From Bartonella doshiae NCTC 12862 = ATCC 700133 (GTDB lineage: Bacteria; Pseudomonadota; Alphaproteobacteria; Rhizobiales; Rhizobiaceae), in contig NZ_JH725094.1 in NCBI RefSeq assembly GCF_000278155.1, positions 604,984 to 668,983 of the forward strand: 64,000 bases of DNA, read 5' to 3'. Every line of letters begins with the position of its first letter. Positions within the stretch are counted from its first letter, which is position 1. The notes under the pieces were generated by a model. That model searched no databases and was not told the DNA's origin. It saw nothing but the letters and a program-made list of their open reading frames with translations. Below, piece after piece: positions 9,523-20,161 of the stretch. A program made the translations under genes and the position numbers.

Positions 9523-9612
9523 TGGCGGAGAGAGAGGGATTCGAACCCTCGATATGGTTTCCCATATACACGCGTTCCAGGCGTGCGCCTTCAACCACTC
9601 GGCCACCTCTCC
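9523..9612 (-). tRNA. tRNA-Ser (anticodon GGA)
   Basis: On the minus strand the 90-nt sequence begins GGAGAGGTGGCCGAG and ends CTCTCTCCGCCA. The anticodon loop CTGGAAC gives anticodon GGA, and the T-loop GGTTCGAATC is present. A long variable arm, as expected for serine tRNA, is present. The 7-bp acceptor stem pairs, and CCA is encoded at 9523-9525. Confidence 0.95.
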
Positions 9613-10088
9613 AGTGGTTCGCACTATACCCAGAAAGAAATAACGTGCAAGCTTAAACTCTATATTCAAAATACAAAAAACAACTTCATTTACCAAAATA
9701 AGATAAGATATCTCTTGAATAACAAGCACATCCTCTTCCTTTAAGAAGTAATTTTTTCCGTGGATAGATACAAAATGAGATAACAGGTTTATTATAAATT
9801 AGAAATTTTAATATTTATTGACACTGCTCTTTGTATGCAAACACAATAATTTCCAAATTAATCTGCACACCATGCAGCTTCAAAAATAAAATGATTAATG
9901 CCACCGTCAATGTATTCTCAATAATTGCATTCTATAATGAGCAAACCACAAGATAACATTAATCTCGCTCCTCCATAAAACGTGTTTTACGAGAATGATA
10001 AATTTCATTCCAATAAAAATGATTTCAATGTAATTGCTCTAACCAAATTGCAGAATTAACACACGCCCTCCTTGCTTAAAATTACTCG
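9613..10088. other. AT-rich gap between tRNA-Ser and the PTS gene
   Basis: No gene or clear terminator was found. It should contain the promoter of the minus-strand tRNA-Ser and the 3' end of the PTS transcript. Confidence 0.5.
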
Positions 10089-12593
10089 TCATTTTATATC
10101 ACCGCTCAAAGCCCGTACGGCTCGCGCTGTTTCACACTGTAATGCTTTTTCTGCCAAAATTTTCATATCTTCAAAACTATGGGATTGCAAACAAGCTTTT
10201 ACTGAAGAAATATCACAAGGTATCACAGAAAGTTCATTAATCCCTAGTCCAGTCAAAATCATCGCCGCAAAAGGATCTCCAGCCATACCACCACAAACAC
10301 TCACCCAACACTCATGTTTTGCTGCTCCCTTAATCGTTTGGGAAATCATACGTAATACAGCCGGATCAAGGTTATCTGCTTCAGACACAAGATAAGGATT
10401 TTTCCGATCAACCGCCATTGTATATTGCGTTAAATCATTGGTTCCAATGGAAAAGAAATCAACATACGCGCTCAAAACATCTGCCATAATCGCAGCCGCT
10501 GGAACTTCAATCATAATACCAAATTTTAATTTTGGTGCACCAATATCGTTACGAATTTCTTCTGCAATTTTCTTCATAGAAAAAATTTCTGAAACAGACA
10601 TGATCATTGGAAACAATAGCCATAAATCTCCACCCTCTTTTGCAGCTCGATATAAAGCACGTAACTGAGGAACCAAAAGATCACGACGACGTAACAGAAG
10701 CCGCGTTCCCCTAACACCTAAAAAAGGATTATTCTCTTTAGACAAATGTAAGTGTGTAACCTGTTTATCACCACCGATATCAAGTGCACGAATAATTAGT
10801 GGCTTATCCCCCACGTCTGCAATCATAGCGCGATATATATCAAATTGCGCATTTTCATCTGGAACACGCGGACTATCTAAAAACAAAAATTCTGTACGCA
10901 TAAGCCCAACACCTTCAGCTCCCAAATCAAGCGCAATGGGTATCTGGCTTGCGTAATTAACATTAGCCATAATGCGAATTTTTTGGCCATCTGTCGTTTG
11001 CACTGGTAATCTACTCACATATATCTCATTGCTACGCTTTTGCGCGACAATACTTATCTGTCTTTGAGCATCTTCAATATCTTCAGAACTAGGATCAAAA
11101 TAAATGAACCCGTTATCGCCATCAATAATAGCCTGAATATTACCATCAACTGCTAAAATATCAGTACCCGCAGCAACAACCATTGGAATACCAAGAGTGC
11201 GCGCTAGAATAGCTGTATGAGACAGTGGTCCACCCCATGCTGTTACCAATCCTTGCACTTTTGTACAATCAAGCTGAGCTGCATCAGAAGGAGATAAATC
11301 ATCTGTAACAAGAATAACACCACGTGGAATATCATCTAAAAAGAATGAACTATACGATGGATTGATTTCACTTAGAACACGGCGGCCAACATCAACCAAG
11401 TTCACAGCACGCGCAGCTAACAAAGGATTATCTATCTTAGACAACATATTAGTAAATTGTCGAACGGCACTGTCCCAAGACCATGCAACACCATGACCTT
11501 CTGCTATAAAACGACAGGCTTGAGCTATCAGATTTTCATCTTCAAGCAAAACCATTTGTGCAGAAAAAATTGCAGCAGCATCTGCCCCCATACGCTCTGT
11601 GATATCATCAATAACTAATGCCATTTTATGTTTTGTTTTTGTAAGAGCATTTTCAAGACATGCCACACCAACTGCAAAATCAATTGGCTGATCTATTATG
11701 GAAATAGCATTCTGCCTTAAAACAAAAACCCTACCAAGCCCTAACCCTGGACTTGCTCCAATACCAGAAATACTTTTTTGCCCTAAACGCGGATGCCAAC
11801 TATGAAAAATCTTCGTTTGTGCTTCCATTTCTTTCATCACAAATTTTTCACTTATACTCACTTCCTTTGCTACAGAAATTGCATCCTTAAGCAGTTGCAC
11901 ACCTCCTACAGCATCTGTCGAAAAAATGAGAACATCCCCATTTTTGGCTCCTAGTTGCAATAAACCAACTAAATTTTTCATTTCAACGGTATACTGACCA
12001 TGGCGAACTCTAATAGAATTTTGTGCTTTTTTTGCAAAGTCAACCCAAAGAGAAGCTGGCCGCGCATGAAGACCACTTGGATAATCTAAAGTCCATTCCT
12101 GACGTACTGAAAGATCACCTTTAAAACTTCTCTCTGTCTTCACATTCTGACCAAACAAAGTTGTAACAATTTGTTGTTTATCCGCAGTCGTAGAAAGTGC
12201 CTCAAGCCGTTCCTTATCAAATAAAAGACACGTCAGTTTTTTACAAATCTCTATGTAGCGATCTGGACGAGCTGCAATAGCTATAACCAAACGTGCTTTA
12301 TTTCCATCACGCCACTCAACACCCGCAGGAATCTGTACTACAGCAACAGCATCTCTGATAATTAAATCACGATTTTCAACCATTCCATGAGGAATTGCTA
12401 TACCATTCCCAAACCAAGTATTCGTTATCGCCTCACGTTTGAGCATGCTTGTTAGATAACATTTCTCAACAGCACCGACCTGTACAAGCAATTCAGCAGC
12501 AGCATGAATTGCATCATTCTTATGATCAAAAGCGGCTGCAAGTTGTACAGATCTTATAGACAAGATTTCTATGTCATTAGAATCTGCATTCAT
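10089..12593 (-). CDS. Multiphosphoryl transfer protein: EIIA(Fru)-HPr-EI fusion
   Basis: This 834-residue protein combines three phosphotransferase modules. Residues about 10-150 are a fructose/nitrogen-type EIIA with the active His in GIAIPHG (His69). Residues about 165-255 are HPr with GLHARPAS (His176). The remainder is Enzyme I, with GIGASPG, the phosphohistidine motif GGPLSHTA (His459), RTEFLF, NDLTQYT and the C-terminal CGGMAGD. It would take phosphate from PEP and pass it through its own HPr to EIIA. This IIA-HPr-EI order is that of FruB-type multiphosphoryl transfer proteins. AAGGAGG sits 8 nt before the ATG at 12593, so I prefer it to the ATG 27 nt upstream (12620). No EIIB/EIIC permease is in the window, so the role could be regulatory or the permease could be elsewhere. 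Confidence 0.88.
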   Translation of the reverse strand: MNADSNDIEILSIRSVQLAAAFDHKNDAIHAAAELLVQVGAVEKCYLTSMLKREAITNTWFGNGIAIPHGMVENRDLIIRDAVAVVQIPAGVEWRDGNKARLVIAIAARPDRYIEICKKLTCLLFDKERLEALSTTADKQQIVTTLFGQNVKTERSFKGDLSVRQEWTLDYPSGLHARPASLWVDFAKKAQNSIRVRHGQYTVEMKNLVGLLQLGAKNGDVLIFSTDAVGGVQLLKDAISVAKEVSISEKFVMKEMEAQTKIFHSWHPRLGQKSISGIGASPGLGLGRVFVLRQNAISIIDQPIDFAVGVACLENALTKTKHKMALVIDDITERMGADAAAIFSAQMVLLEDENLIAQACRFIAEGHGVAWSWDSAVRQFTNMLSKIDNPLLAARAVNLVDVGRRVLSEINPSYSSFFLDDIPRGVILVTDDLSPSDAAQLDCTKVQGLVTAWGGPLSHTAILARTLGIPMVVAAGTDILAVDGNIQAIIDGDNGFIYFDPSSEDIEDAQRQISIVAQKRSNEIYVSRLPVQTTDGQKIRIMANVNYASQIPIALDLGAEGVGLMRTEFLFLDSPRVPDENAQFDIYRAMIADVGDKPLIIRALDIGGDKQVTHLHLSKENNPFLGVRGTRLLLRRRDLLVPQLRALYRAAKEGGDLWLLFPMIMSVSEIFSMKKIAEEIRNDIGAPKLKFGIMIEVPAAAIMADVLSAYVDFFSIGTNDLTQYTMAVDRKNPYLVSEADNLDPAVLRMISQTIKGAAKHECWVSVCGGMAGDPFAAMILTGLGINELSVIPCDISSVKACLQSHSFEDMKILAEKALQCETARAVRALSGDIK

Positions 12594-13986
12594 TGCTTCT
12601 GCCTCCTTACCTTTCATCATAAATTTAAACTGCCTCGCATTTGTACATAAATATCTCTGATAAATTTCGTTTCAAAGCCGCATTTCCTAGAATACAAAAA
12701 TAAACAACTTCACAATGTGATCCATAAAACGATTGGATATCTTGCCCACAGAGTTACTCAAATCATCAAGGTAAATCTGACTCTCTACCATCTTCTCAAT
12801 AGAAAAATGCCTAGTTTTTTTCGCCAAACCAATTTAAAAATTCTTTAAAAAACGCTTTCATTATCTCAAAATATTCACTCGTCATTATTCCTCAGATAGA
12901 AAGTAAAATATTCAAATACTCTGTAACTTAAGATGGATATTTTGAAACCTAGAGCTCCCAAGCAACAACTCGCTTTTATCCGTCTCTGATTCATTAAATG
13001 ACTACAGACGTTACATGCTTCTTCCTTCCTTAAAATTCTATACAGCTAAAGGAGGTACAACACAAAATCTTAAAGACAATCCTTAATCACACTTGAAGAA
13101 TTTCTTCTCCTAAATAAATATTGCAATCACACAATGCTCTTTAAGCTCTATGTCCACACGCTCTAAAATATGTATAGAAAAAACAATTCTTCAAATAGCT
13201 AAAAAAGCTCCATAAATGATCTTAATTTCCAGGTGTTTCTACGAGCAAGACAACTAAAGTTACAGAATGTAAAGACCTTGCTTTAAATCAACTTTTGCTC
13301 ACACGTCGGTAAATTTTAACACTCAAAATAACTAATTTAGAAAAATACTTCTAAAGAAGCTGATTGCACACCGGTTATTTCAATATCTTAAAATCAATAT
13401 CTTCAAACTAAGTCCCCTTCATAGCATAACTTCACTCTAGGTTTACTGAATAGCCCTTCAATGCATAGCACTCTTAAAGCGCATCTTATCAATACTTTTG
13501 CATCCCCATTTACACATCGCTTCTCTTTTCAAAAGTTATCTCAATTAATACACATTAGCAATAAAAGCATATACGACTGCTATGAATACCAAATATGCCT
13601 AGATATCCCCACTAAAACAACCGCAAAAACCCTTATTAAATTTTCTTATAATCTGCCGAAAACAAATTTGCTGGTTCCTTCTCGCGTATTAGAAGAGAAC
13701 AACCTACCCTTGTTATTATACATTAAATTATCGGCACATTCCATCATTACATTACTCTCTTCAGCATACATAAAACATTACATCAATTTCTTAGTTATTT
13801 GAGGAATAACAATCCACCAACTAGCCTTTTTCCTTTTCCGCATAATCCCCTTACACTTAATCCACAATGTATAATACCACTTATGAAAAAAGGGAAAGAT
13901 GGCATTCCATCTTTCCCTTTTAATACTAAGAATTTTATGATCAAAGCTCTATGAACTCAGATATCTTGGCATAAGAATATTAAAAA
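12594..13986. other. 1.4-kb gene-poor gap between PTS gene and rpmA
   Basis: AT-rich sequence with no recognisable gene. A 113-codon plus-strand frame at 13461-13802 has no ribosome binding site and a low-complexity, unfamiliar product, so I do not call it. The only clear element is the hairpin at 13888-13921. The PTS promoter should be at the left end. Confidence 0.5.
13888..13921 (-). terminator. Rho-independent terminator after rplU-rpmA
   Basis: A perfect 15-bp stem (AAAAGGGAAAGATGG paired with CCATCTTTCCCTTTT) encloses the 4-nt loop CATT. In the minus direction it ends in a run of T, about 65 bp past the rpmA stop. The A/T flanks make it potentially bidirectional. Confidence 0.8.
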
Positions 13987-14256
13987 TTACTTCACTGCCT
14001 CTACCATAGAAATAACTGAGACATATGAACGGTTACTTGCTTTCTTACAAAAAGAAACCTTCCCATCTGATAACGCAAAAAGAGTATGATCTTTCCCGAT
14101 ACCGACATTGTCGCCCGGGTGCCAACGCGTACCACGCTGGCGAACAATAATATTTCCAGCAATAACAGCTTCACCACCAAATTTCTTAACGCCAAGACGT
14201 TTTGATTCTGAATCGCGACCATTACGCGAGGAACCACCAGCTTTTTTATGTGCCAT
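13987..14256 (-). CDS. rpmA: 50S ribosomal protein L27
   Basis: This 89-residue protein has the L27 N-terminus [16 protein letters not shown], which reaches the peptidyl-transferase centre, and the core [15 protein letters not shown] and [10 protein letters not shown]. Length and sequence are typical for alphaproteobacteria. It follows rplU by 14 bp on the same strand, and the pair ends at the terminator at 13888-13921. Confidence 0.98.
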   Translation of the reverse strand: MAHKKAGGSSRNGRDSESKRLGVKKFGGEAVIAGNIIVRQRGTRWHPGDNVGIGKDHTLFALSDGKVSFCKKASNRSYVSVISMVEAVK

Positions 14257-14270
14257 GGACGTTCTCTCCT

Positions 14271-14750
14271 TTAATCTTCTTTACTATTTGACGCTTCAGC
14301 CGCTTTCTTCTGTGATGTAGCCTTTTTTTCAGCAGTTTTTTTGGCCGTTTTCTGAACAGAAACAGCAGCTTTTGTTTCTTTTAATACAGCCACATCCTTT
14401 TCATTCGACTTTGTAGCTGCTTTTTTAGGTTTTAAACCACCCGTTAAAACTTCTAAAATGCGAAGTACTGTCACTTCTTGACGATGACCACGTGTGCGTT
14501 TTGAATTTTGACGACGGCGCTTCTTAAATGCGATAACCTTACGCGCACGTGCCTGCTCCACAATCTCAGCAGTAACCAAAGCACCAGCAACGACAGGCGT
14601 ACCAACAATTGCATTTTCTTCTTGCCCAACCATCAATACGTCATTGAATTCAACAATATCACCAGCATTTCCAATAATTTTTTCAATTTTCACAACTTGG
14701 TTAGCAACAACGCGGTACTGCTTACCACCAGTTTTAATGACTGCGAACAT
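14271..14750 (-). CDS. rplU: 50S ribosomal protein L21, with Lys/Ala-rich tail
   Basis: Residues 1-102 are L21: [14 protein letters not shown] at the start, then [15 protein letters not shown], which binds 23S rRNA. Residues about 105-159 form a tail rich in Lys, Ala and Glu. Ordinary L21 is about 103 residues, so the tail is an addition; such extensions occur in alphaproteobacteria. It is first in the rplU-rpmA operon, which initiates in the 290-bp gap before tRNA-Ser(CGA). Confidence 0.97.
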   Translation of the reverse strand: MFAVIKTGGKQYRVVANQVVKIEKIIGNAGDIVEFNDVLMVGQEENAIVGTPVVAGALVTAEIVEQARARKVIAFKKRRRQNSKRTRGHRQEVTVLRILEVLTGGLKPKKAATKSNEKDVAVLKETKAAVSVQKTAKKTAEKKATSQKKAAEASNSKED

Positions 14751-15043
14751 TCTTTACCCTTTCGTTCAATCCAGCTCTTATTTAATCTCCATCTTACCAA
14801 TAAGAGAAAATAGGCTGCTTTTTATCAGTCGTCACAAATTAAAAGAAGGATAGAAAACACCTTCTCAAACAAAAATATGCGCAGATTGCTCCACGCTTCT
14901 ATTCTTAGCTTATATGACGGAATTTCCGTCCTCTGTCAATAAAATCTCAAAAAAAAGCAAAAAAGGGTTGTACTAAAAGTAATTGAAGATTATCTACCCG
15001 CTATATGCTCAAGTCATGCAAAAATTTTATGGTACTTTCATAT

Positions 15044-15133
15044 GGAGAGATGGCTGAGTGGTTGAAAGCACCGCACTCGAAATGCGGCATAGGGGTAACT
15101 CTATCGGGGGTTCAAATCCCTCTCTCTCCGCCA
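15044..15133 (+). tRNA. tRNA-Ser (anticodon CGA)
   Basis: The 90-nt sequence begins GGAGAGATGGCTGAG and ends TCTCTCCGCCA. The anticodon arm CCGCACTCGAAATGCGG presents CGA, a long variable arm follows, and GGTTCAAATCC is the T-loop. CCA is encoded. Its acceptor stem matches that of the tRNA-Ser(GGA) at 9523-9612. It lies 34 bp from the 3' end of the convergent pgi gene. Confidence 0.95.
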
Positions 15134-15167
15134 AAGTATCAACTAAAGTGGATACTTCATAATATCT

Positions 15168-16832
15168 CTACTCCATGCGCCGTGCATCAATATGTGCTAA
15201 AAGCCCTAAGGTAGAACTATCACGATTACCCGTTTCGTTGTCTCCACGAATAATACATAGTAATTCATCTGCTAATTCTTTACCAAGTTCAACGCCCCAT
15301 TGATCAAATGAATTAATATTCATCAAAGTACCTTCAACAAAAATACGATGCTCATAAAGTGCAATAAGACGACCGAGAGTAAAAGGAGTTAATAAATCCT
15401 GAACGAGTGTAATACTAGGACGATTTCCCCCAAAACTTTTATGAAGCGCTAAATGATCTACTTCACGCTCATCAATACCACTCTTCACAAGAATATGTCG
15501 AGCATCTTCAATACTACGTCCCTTCATAAGAGCTTTTGACTGTGCCAAACAATTTGCTACCAACATATCATACATAGAACGTAAATTTTGTTCATGCCCT
15601 TTTATAAATAAAATAAACTCTACTGGAATAACGTCTGTTCCTTGATGCAGAAGTTGAAAAAAAGCATGTTGACTATTTGTTCCTGAATCACCCCAAACAA
15701 TCGGACCACTTGAAAAAGTTAATGGTTTTCCATTCAAAGAAACTTGCTTACCATTGGATTCCATATCAAGCTGTTGTAAATAAGCCGGAAAGCGCGCTAA
15801 ACGTTGTGCATAAGGAATGATAGCGCGCGATGCATAACCACAAATAACACGATGCCAAAATCCTAAAAGGGCAAATCGAATAGGAATATTTTCATACAAA
15901 GGCGCAGTTTTAAAATGTTGGTCCATCTGCCGAGCACCATCAAGAAATTGGCGAAAATTTCGTCCCCCTATCGCCAACATAACAACAAGACCAATAGCTG
16001 ACCAAATCGAATAGCGTCCTCCAACCCAATCCCAAAAGCGAAAAATTCTTGAAGAATCTATGCCAAATTCTGCTACTTTATCAAGCGCACTCGAAACAGC
16101 AACAAAATGCCTACAAACAGCCTTTTCCCCTAAATGCGCAAGAATCCATTGGCGTGCAATGTGCGCATTGGCCATTGTTTCAGCCGTTGTAAAAGTTTTA
16201 GAAGCAATGACAAAAAGTGTTGTTGCCGGACTCAAAACAGACAGAGTATCAGAAATATCTGCACTATCAGCATTAGAAACAAAATGACATTGTGGACCAT
16301 CATGATAAGGCTTTAAAGCACTTGTAACCATTGCTGGTCCAAGATCAGAACCACCAATGCCAATATTCACAATATCGATAATTCTCTTACCACTGCTGCC
16401 CTTATAGCTACCATTGCGGACCATTTCAGAAAATCTTTCCATATCGTTAAGAACATCTTGAATATCCCTAACAAGATCATGATCACCCAACATGAAAACT
16501 TCGTCAGCAGCTAAACGTAATGCAATATGAAGAACTGAACGCTTTTCTGTTATATTAATGGCCTTACCCGAAAACATTGCCTCACGTCTGCCTAACACAT
16601 CTGCTGCAACAGCTAAGTCATCTAGGAGTTGCAACGTTTTAAATGTTACGCCACATTTCGAAAAATCAAAAAGGAGATCATCAAGCCTTAAAGAAAAATG
16701 GGAAAAACGCTGCTTATCTTCTGCAAAATGCCGACGAATATCATAGACTCTATCCTTTGTGGCATGTCTCCTTAAAGCTTTCAAAGCTCCCTCAAAGGCT
16801 TTTTCGTTTCGAATGGACAAACTATCTACCAT
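15168..16832 (-). CDS. pgi: Glucose-6-phosphate isomerase
   Basis: This 554-residue cytosolic enzyme interconverts glucose-6-phosphate and fructose-6-phosphate. Family signatures are IGIGGSDLGPAM, VIASKTFTTAETM, DWVGGRYSIWSAIG, the active-site MESNGK with its Glu, and HAFFQLLHQGT. The C-terminal basic signature is also present (alternating hydrophobic residues near GRLIALYEH). Length is normal. The ATG at 16832 begins MVDSLSIRN. It appears monocistronic and converges on tRNA-Ser(CGA). Confidence 0.97.
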   Translation of the reverse strand: MVDSLSIRNEKAFEGALKALRRHATKDRVYDIRRHFAEDKQRFSHFSLRLDDLLFDFSKCGVTFKTLQLLDDLAVAADVLGRREAMFSGKAINITEKRSVLHIALRLAADEVFMLGDHDLVRDIQDVLNDMERFSEMVRNGSYKGSSGKRIIDIVNIGIGGSDLGPAMVTSALKPYHDGPQCHFVSNADSADISDTLSVLSPATTLFVIASKTFTTAETMANAHIARQWILAHLGEKAVCRHFVAVSSALDKVAEFGIDSSRIFRFWDWVGGRYSIWSAIGLVVMLAIGGRNFRQFLDGARQMDQHFKTAPLYENIPIRFALLGFWHRVICGYASRAIIPYAQRLARFPAYLQQLDMESNGKQVSLNGKPLTFSSGPIVWGDSGTNSQHAFFQLLHQGTDVIPVEFILFIKGHEQNLRSMYDMLVANCLAQSKALMKGRSIEDARHILVKSGIDEREVDHLALHKSFGGNRPSITLVQDLLTPFTLGRLIALYEHRIFVEGTLMNINSFDQWGVELGKELADELLCIIRGDNETGNRDSSTLGLLAHIDARRME

Positions 16833-17026
16833 GATCTTTATCTCACACGGTTATTGACAATAAAATCTATGCAAAAAATAAAAAAACAGTGAGTTACTTC
16901 TTTATTCCAATCAATTTTTACCGAGCACATACAAAATGAAACACTGCAAAAGTTAAAAGGTAAAATTTGAAAACGACATTTTTAAAACAAAGGTCAAAAA
17001 ACTGTAAAACTCCGCTACCAGATAGA

Positions 17027-20000
17027 TCATCTGACTTGGCTTAATTCTTTTGCTAAACGTAAATTTTCTTCTGCTTTTGATGTTATAAAACGTCCAAGTA
17101 AAAGATAAACAACAGGTGTTACATAGAGAGTAACGAGTGTTGCCAACCCTAAACCGCCGACAATAACCCAACCTAAGGCTATACGGGCTTCTGCACCAGC
17201 ACCTTTTGCTAAAACCAAAGGAAGTCCTCCTAAAATAGCACAAATCATCGTCATACAAACCGGACGAAGACGAATATTAGCCGCTTCTTCTATAGCTTCA
17301 CGTATGCCTTTCCCTTGATCACGCAACTGATCAGCAAATTCAACAATAAGAATACCATTTTTAGCCATAATGCCAATTAATAGAATTAAACCAATTTGAC
17401 TATAAATATTAAGGCTAACACCACTTAAAAGCATTGCAATTACCGCGCAACCAAGCCCTAAAGGGACAGTTGCCATGATAATAAAACCTGAAATAAAACT
17501 TTCAAATTGCGCTGCCAGAACTAACAGAATAACAATAAGGGCAATTCCAAAAACAACTATAAAATTGGAATTTGTTTCATTGAGCGTCGCAGCTTCTCCC
17601 AAAGGAACAATATAATTTCCTTCCGACAGGAGAGGAGACGCAACTTCTTGCACAATCTTATAAGCTTTTCCTAAAGTAAGATCTGGAGAAAAATTTGTGC
17701 TTAAAACAGCAGCATTCATGCGTTCTTCCCTTTTTAATTGAGGTGCAATCGCTTTTTCATGCAAATCTGCAATAACAGATAAAGGAACATATTTATTTTC
17801 TTTTGTTCTTAAAAAAATATTTTCCAAATCAGTGGGATTGTTGATAGCATCCTTACGCGATGTAAGCTTCACTTCATAAGAATGATCATCGACATGAATG
17901 AAACCTATTTTTTTTCCATCCAATACTGTTTGTAATACATCACTGACGTTCGTGATACTAATCCCTAAATCAGAGGCTTTTTCTCTATTAATTTTAATAA
18001 AAAATTGCGGTTGTGTAGCATCAACAGAAAGTCGTGGACGAATAAACCGTGAATCCGTTTGCAAAACATTAACAATCTTATCTGCAATTGACTGTAACTT
18101 TGTATAATTGTTTCCAAGAATTGCAAATTGTAATCCTTGTCCAGTTCCTGAAGTTCCTAAAGAATTACCTTGTGCAAGAAATACAAACACTGCCGGAAAT
18201 GATTTAAGCTTTGCATTAATATCTTTTGCAATTTCTTGTTGGCTACGCGCGCGCTTATTCCAAGGAGAAAATAATAAAACCAAAAAAGCTGTATTAGGTG
18301 AACCACCAATTCCTGCAATAGAATAACTGTTAGCAACTTCACCAGAATCATAAAACGGTTTTAAGCTTGCTGTAATTTGCTCAACTTGTTCATTTAGATA
18401 TTGTGTTGAAATTCCCTGTGGCCCATTAATCACCAAAAGAACAACCCCTCTATCTTCTTCTGGTGTTAGTTCTTGTTGCAATTTCATAAAGCCCCCAGTA
18501 CAGAACGCAAAAAAAACAAGCGAAGCAAAAACAACAGTCCAAGGACGTTCTAAACATTTATGTAAATAATAAGCATAATTTTCACTGAAGAATGCTCCTA
18601 ATTTATACAAAACAACAAAACGATGTCTCTCTTCTCTATTCCTTTCAATCCGTTCTTTTAAAAAACGAGAAGCAAGCATAGGACAAAGCGTTAAAGCAAC
18701 AATGGCAGAAAGTAGGACAGAAATTGCTAAAACAAACCCAAATTCTCTAAAAAGCCCACCAACTTGTCCAGGAAGAAAAGAAATTGGCACAAAAACAGCT
18801 ACCAATGTCAATGTCGTTGCTACAACAGCAAAAAACACTTCTCGCGTTCCTAAAACCGCCGCAGACCGTATACCTAATCCCATATTTCGCCAACGAACAA
18901 TATTTTCAAGTACGACAATTGCATCATCCACGACAAGTCCCGTTGCTAAAACAAGCCCTAAAAACGTGAAAATATTCAATGAAAATCCTATAAGATAAAT
19001 CGCCGCAATTGTTCCGATCAAAGCGATTGGAATAGACAAAATAGGAACAAACGTTACACGAATATCTTTCAAAAAAAGAAAAATAACAAGAATAACACTT
19101 AGTATAGCAATAAATAGTGCAACCTCAACTTCATGAAGAGCACTTTTAATAAAGATCGCATCATCATTAATAATCTGCACATTTACAGAAGAAGGAAGAA
19201 CGGTTTTAAGATGATTCAGAACCTCTCTAACACCTGTAGAAATATTAAGACTGTTAGATTGTGCTTTGCGTACAATTCCTAACCCGATCCCTGTCTCTCC
19301 ATTGATGCGAAGAATAACCTTTTCTATATCAGGCGAAAAGGAAACATTTGCCACATCACCAACGCGTACATGAGGCTTTATCCTCACTTGTTCAAAAGCT
19401 TCTGGTGTTGTCAAACGTGCAGTTGCACGTACAACTAAAGCCTGTTTGGAATTGCGTAATGATCCCACAGGTGCATCGGTAGTCATATCAGAAAGAACAC
19501 GAGAAATATCTGCTACTGTTAATCCATAACTAGCGAGTTTTGCTTGATCAATATCAATTTGAAAAATCTTCGTACGCGCACTATCAACTTGCACATCACC
19601 AATACCATCAACAGAAGAAAGCGCATCAATAATTTGATCATCTACAATCGTTGTTAAATCATCGATATTCATCGTTGACGAAGTTACAACAATATACATC
19701 ATCGCAGATGCATCTGCATCCGCTTTAATTATGAGAGGAGGATCAGCATCTTTAGGTAGAGAACGCGCAATACGAGAAAGAACTTCACGAATATCAGATG
19801 CAGCAACATTCAAATCAACACCAACATTGAACTTAATCTGTACACGAGAACGCCCAAAAGAAGACGTTGATGATATCGTTTTGACTCCTGCAATGCGTGA
19901 TACCGCATCTTCTATAATTTTTGTAACTTCACGATCAATGGTTTCTGCCGATGCGCCAGAAAAAATCGTCGTAACTGTCGTTACTGGAATATCTACATTT

Positions 20001-20161
20001 GGCAATTCACGTACATCAACATTCATCCATGCTGCAAAACCTGCAATCACAATAAGAGCGTTCAAAACAAAGGTGAAAACTGGCCTCCTAATAAATAATG
20101 CAATTATACCACCTTGCTCCGGCTGTACCGTAAGCTGTTCCATCTTAAATTCTTGACTCAT
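17027..20161 (-). CDS. RND efflux transporter, inner-membrane subunit (AcrB/MexB family)
   Basis: This 1044-residue protein has the usual RND plan: TM1 near residues 25-45 (FIRRPVFTFVLNALIVIAG), a large periplasmic loop, TM2-6, a second loop, and TM8-12. The proton-relay pair is present in GLVLATGLVVDDAIVVLEN (two Asp in TM4). PEEDRGV opens the second periplasmic loop. It belongs to the drug-exporter (HAE-1) branch and works with the adaptor encoded directly upstream. The start shares one base with the adaptor stop (TAATG), so they are cotranscribed and translationally coupled. No outer-membrane channel gene follows; a TolC-type protein must come from elsewhere. Export substrates are unknown. 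Confidence 0.93.
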   Translation of the reverse strand: MSQEFKMEQLTVQPEQGGIIALFIRRPVFTFVLNALIVIAGFAAWMNVDVRELPNVDIPVTTVTTIFSGASAETIDREVTKIIEDAVSRIAGVKTISSTSSFGRSRVQIKFNVGVDLNVAASDIREVLSRIARSLPKDADPPLIIKADADASAMMYIVVTSSTMNIDDLTTIVDDQIIDALSSVDGIGDVQVDSARTKIFQIDIDQAKLASYGLTVADISRVLSDMTTDAPVGSLRNSKQALVVRATARLTTPEAFEQVRIKPHVRVGDVANVSFSPDIEKVILRINGETGIGLGIVRKAQSNSLNISTGVREVLNHLKTVLPSSVNVQIINDDAIFIKSALHEVEVALFIAILSVILVIFLFLKDIRVTFVPILSIPIALIGTIAAIYLIGFSLNIFTFLGLVLATGLVVDDAIVVLENIVRWRNMGLGIRSAAVLGTREVFFAVVATTLTLVAVFVPISFLPGQVGGLFREFGFVLAISVLLSAIVALTLCPMLASRFLKERIERNREERHRFVVLYKLGAFFSENYAYYLHKCLERPWTVVFASLVFFAFCTGGFMKLQQELTPEEDRGVVLLVINGPQGISTQYLNEQVEQITASLKPFYDSGEVANSYSIAGIGGSPNTAFLVLLFSPWNKRARSQQEIAKDINAKLKSFPAVFVFLAQGNSLGTSGTGQGLQFAILGNNYTKLQSIADKIVNVLQTDSRFIRPRLSVDATQPQFFIKINREKASDLGISITNVSDVLQTVLDGKKIGFIHVDDHSYEVKLTSRKDAINNPTDLENIFLRTKENKYVPLSVIADLHEKAIAPQLKREERMNAAVLSTNFSPDLTLGKAYKIVQEVASPLLSEGNYIVPLGEAATLNETNSNFIVVFGIALIVILLVLAAQFESFISGFIIMATVPLGLGCAVIAMLLSGVSLNIYSQIGLILLIGIMAKNGILIVEFADQLRDQGKGIREAIEEAANIRLRPVCMTMICAILGGLPLVLAKGAGAEARIALGWVIVGGLGLATLVTLYVTPVVYLLLGRFITSKAEENLRLAKELSQVR

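Noticed and set aside
9428..9744. Several short frames on both strands over tRNA-Ser(GGA)
   Set aside because: They cross the tRNA gene and have no support of their own.
13461..13802. 113-codon open frame on the plus strand
   Set aside because: No ribosome binding site, no recognisable motif, composition like the surrounding non-coding sequence.
15005..15214. Open frame across tRNA-Ser(CGA)
   Set aside because: It is formed by the tRNA sequence and runs into the end of pgi.
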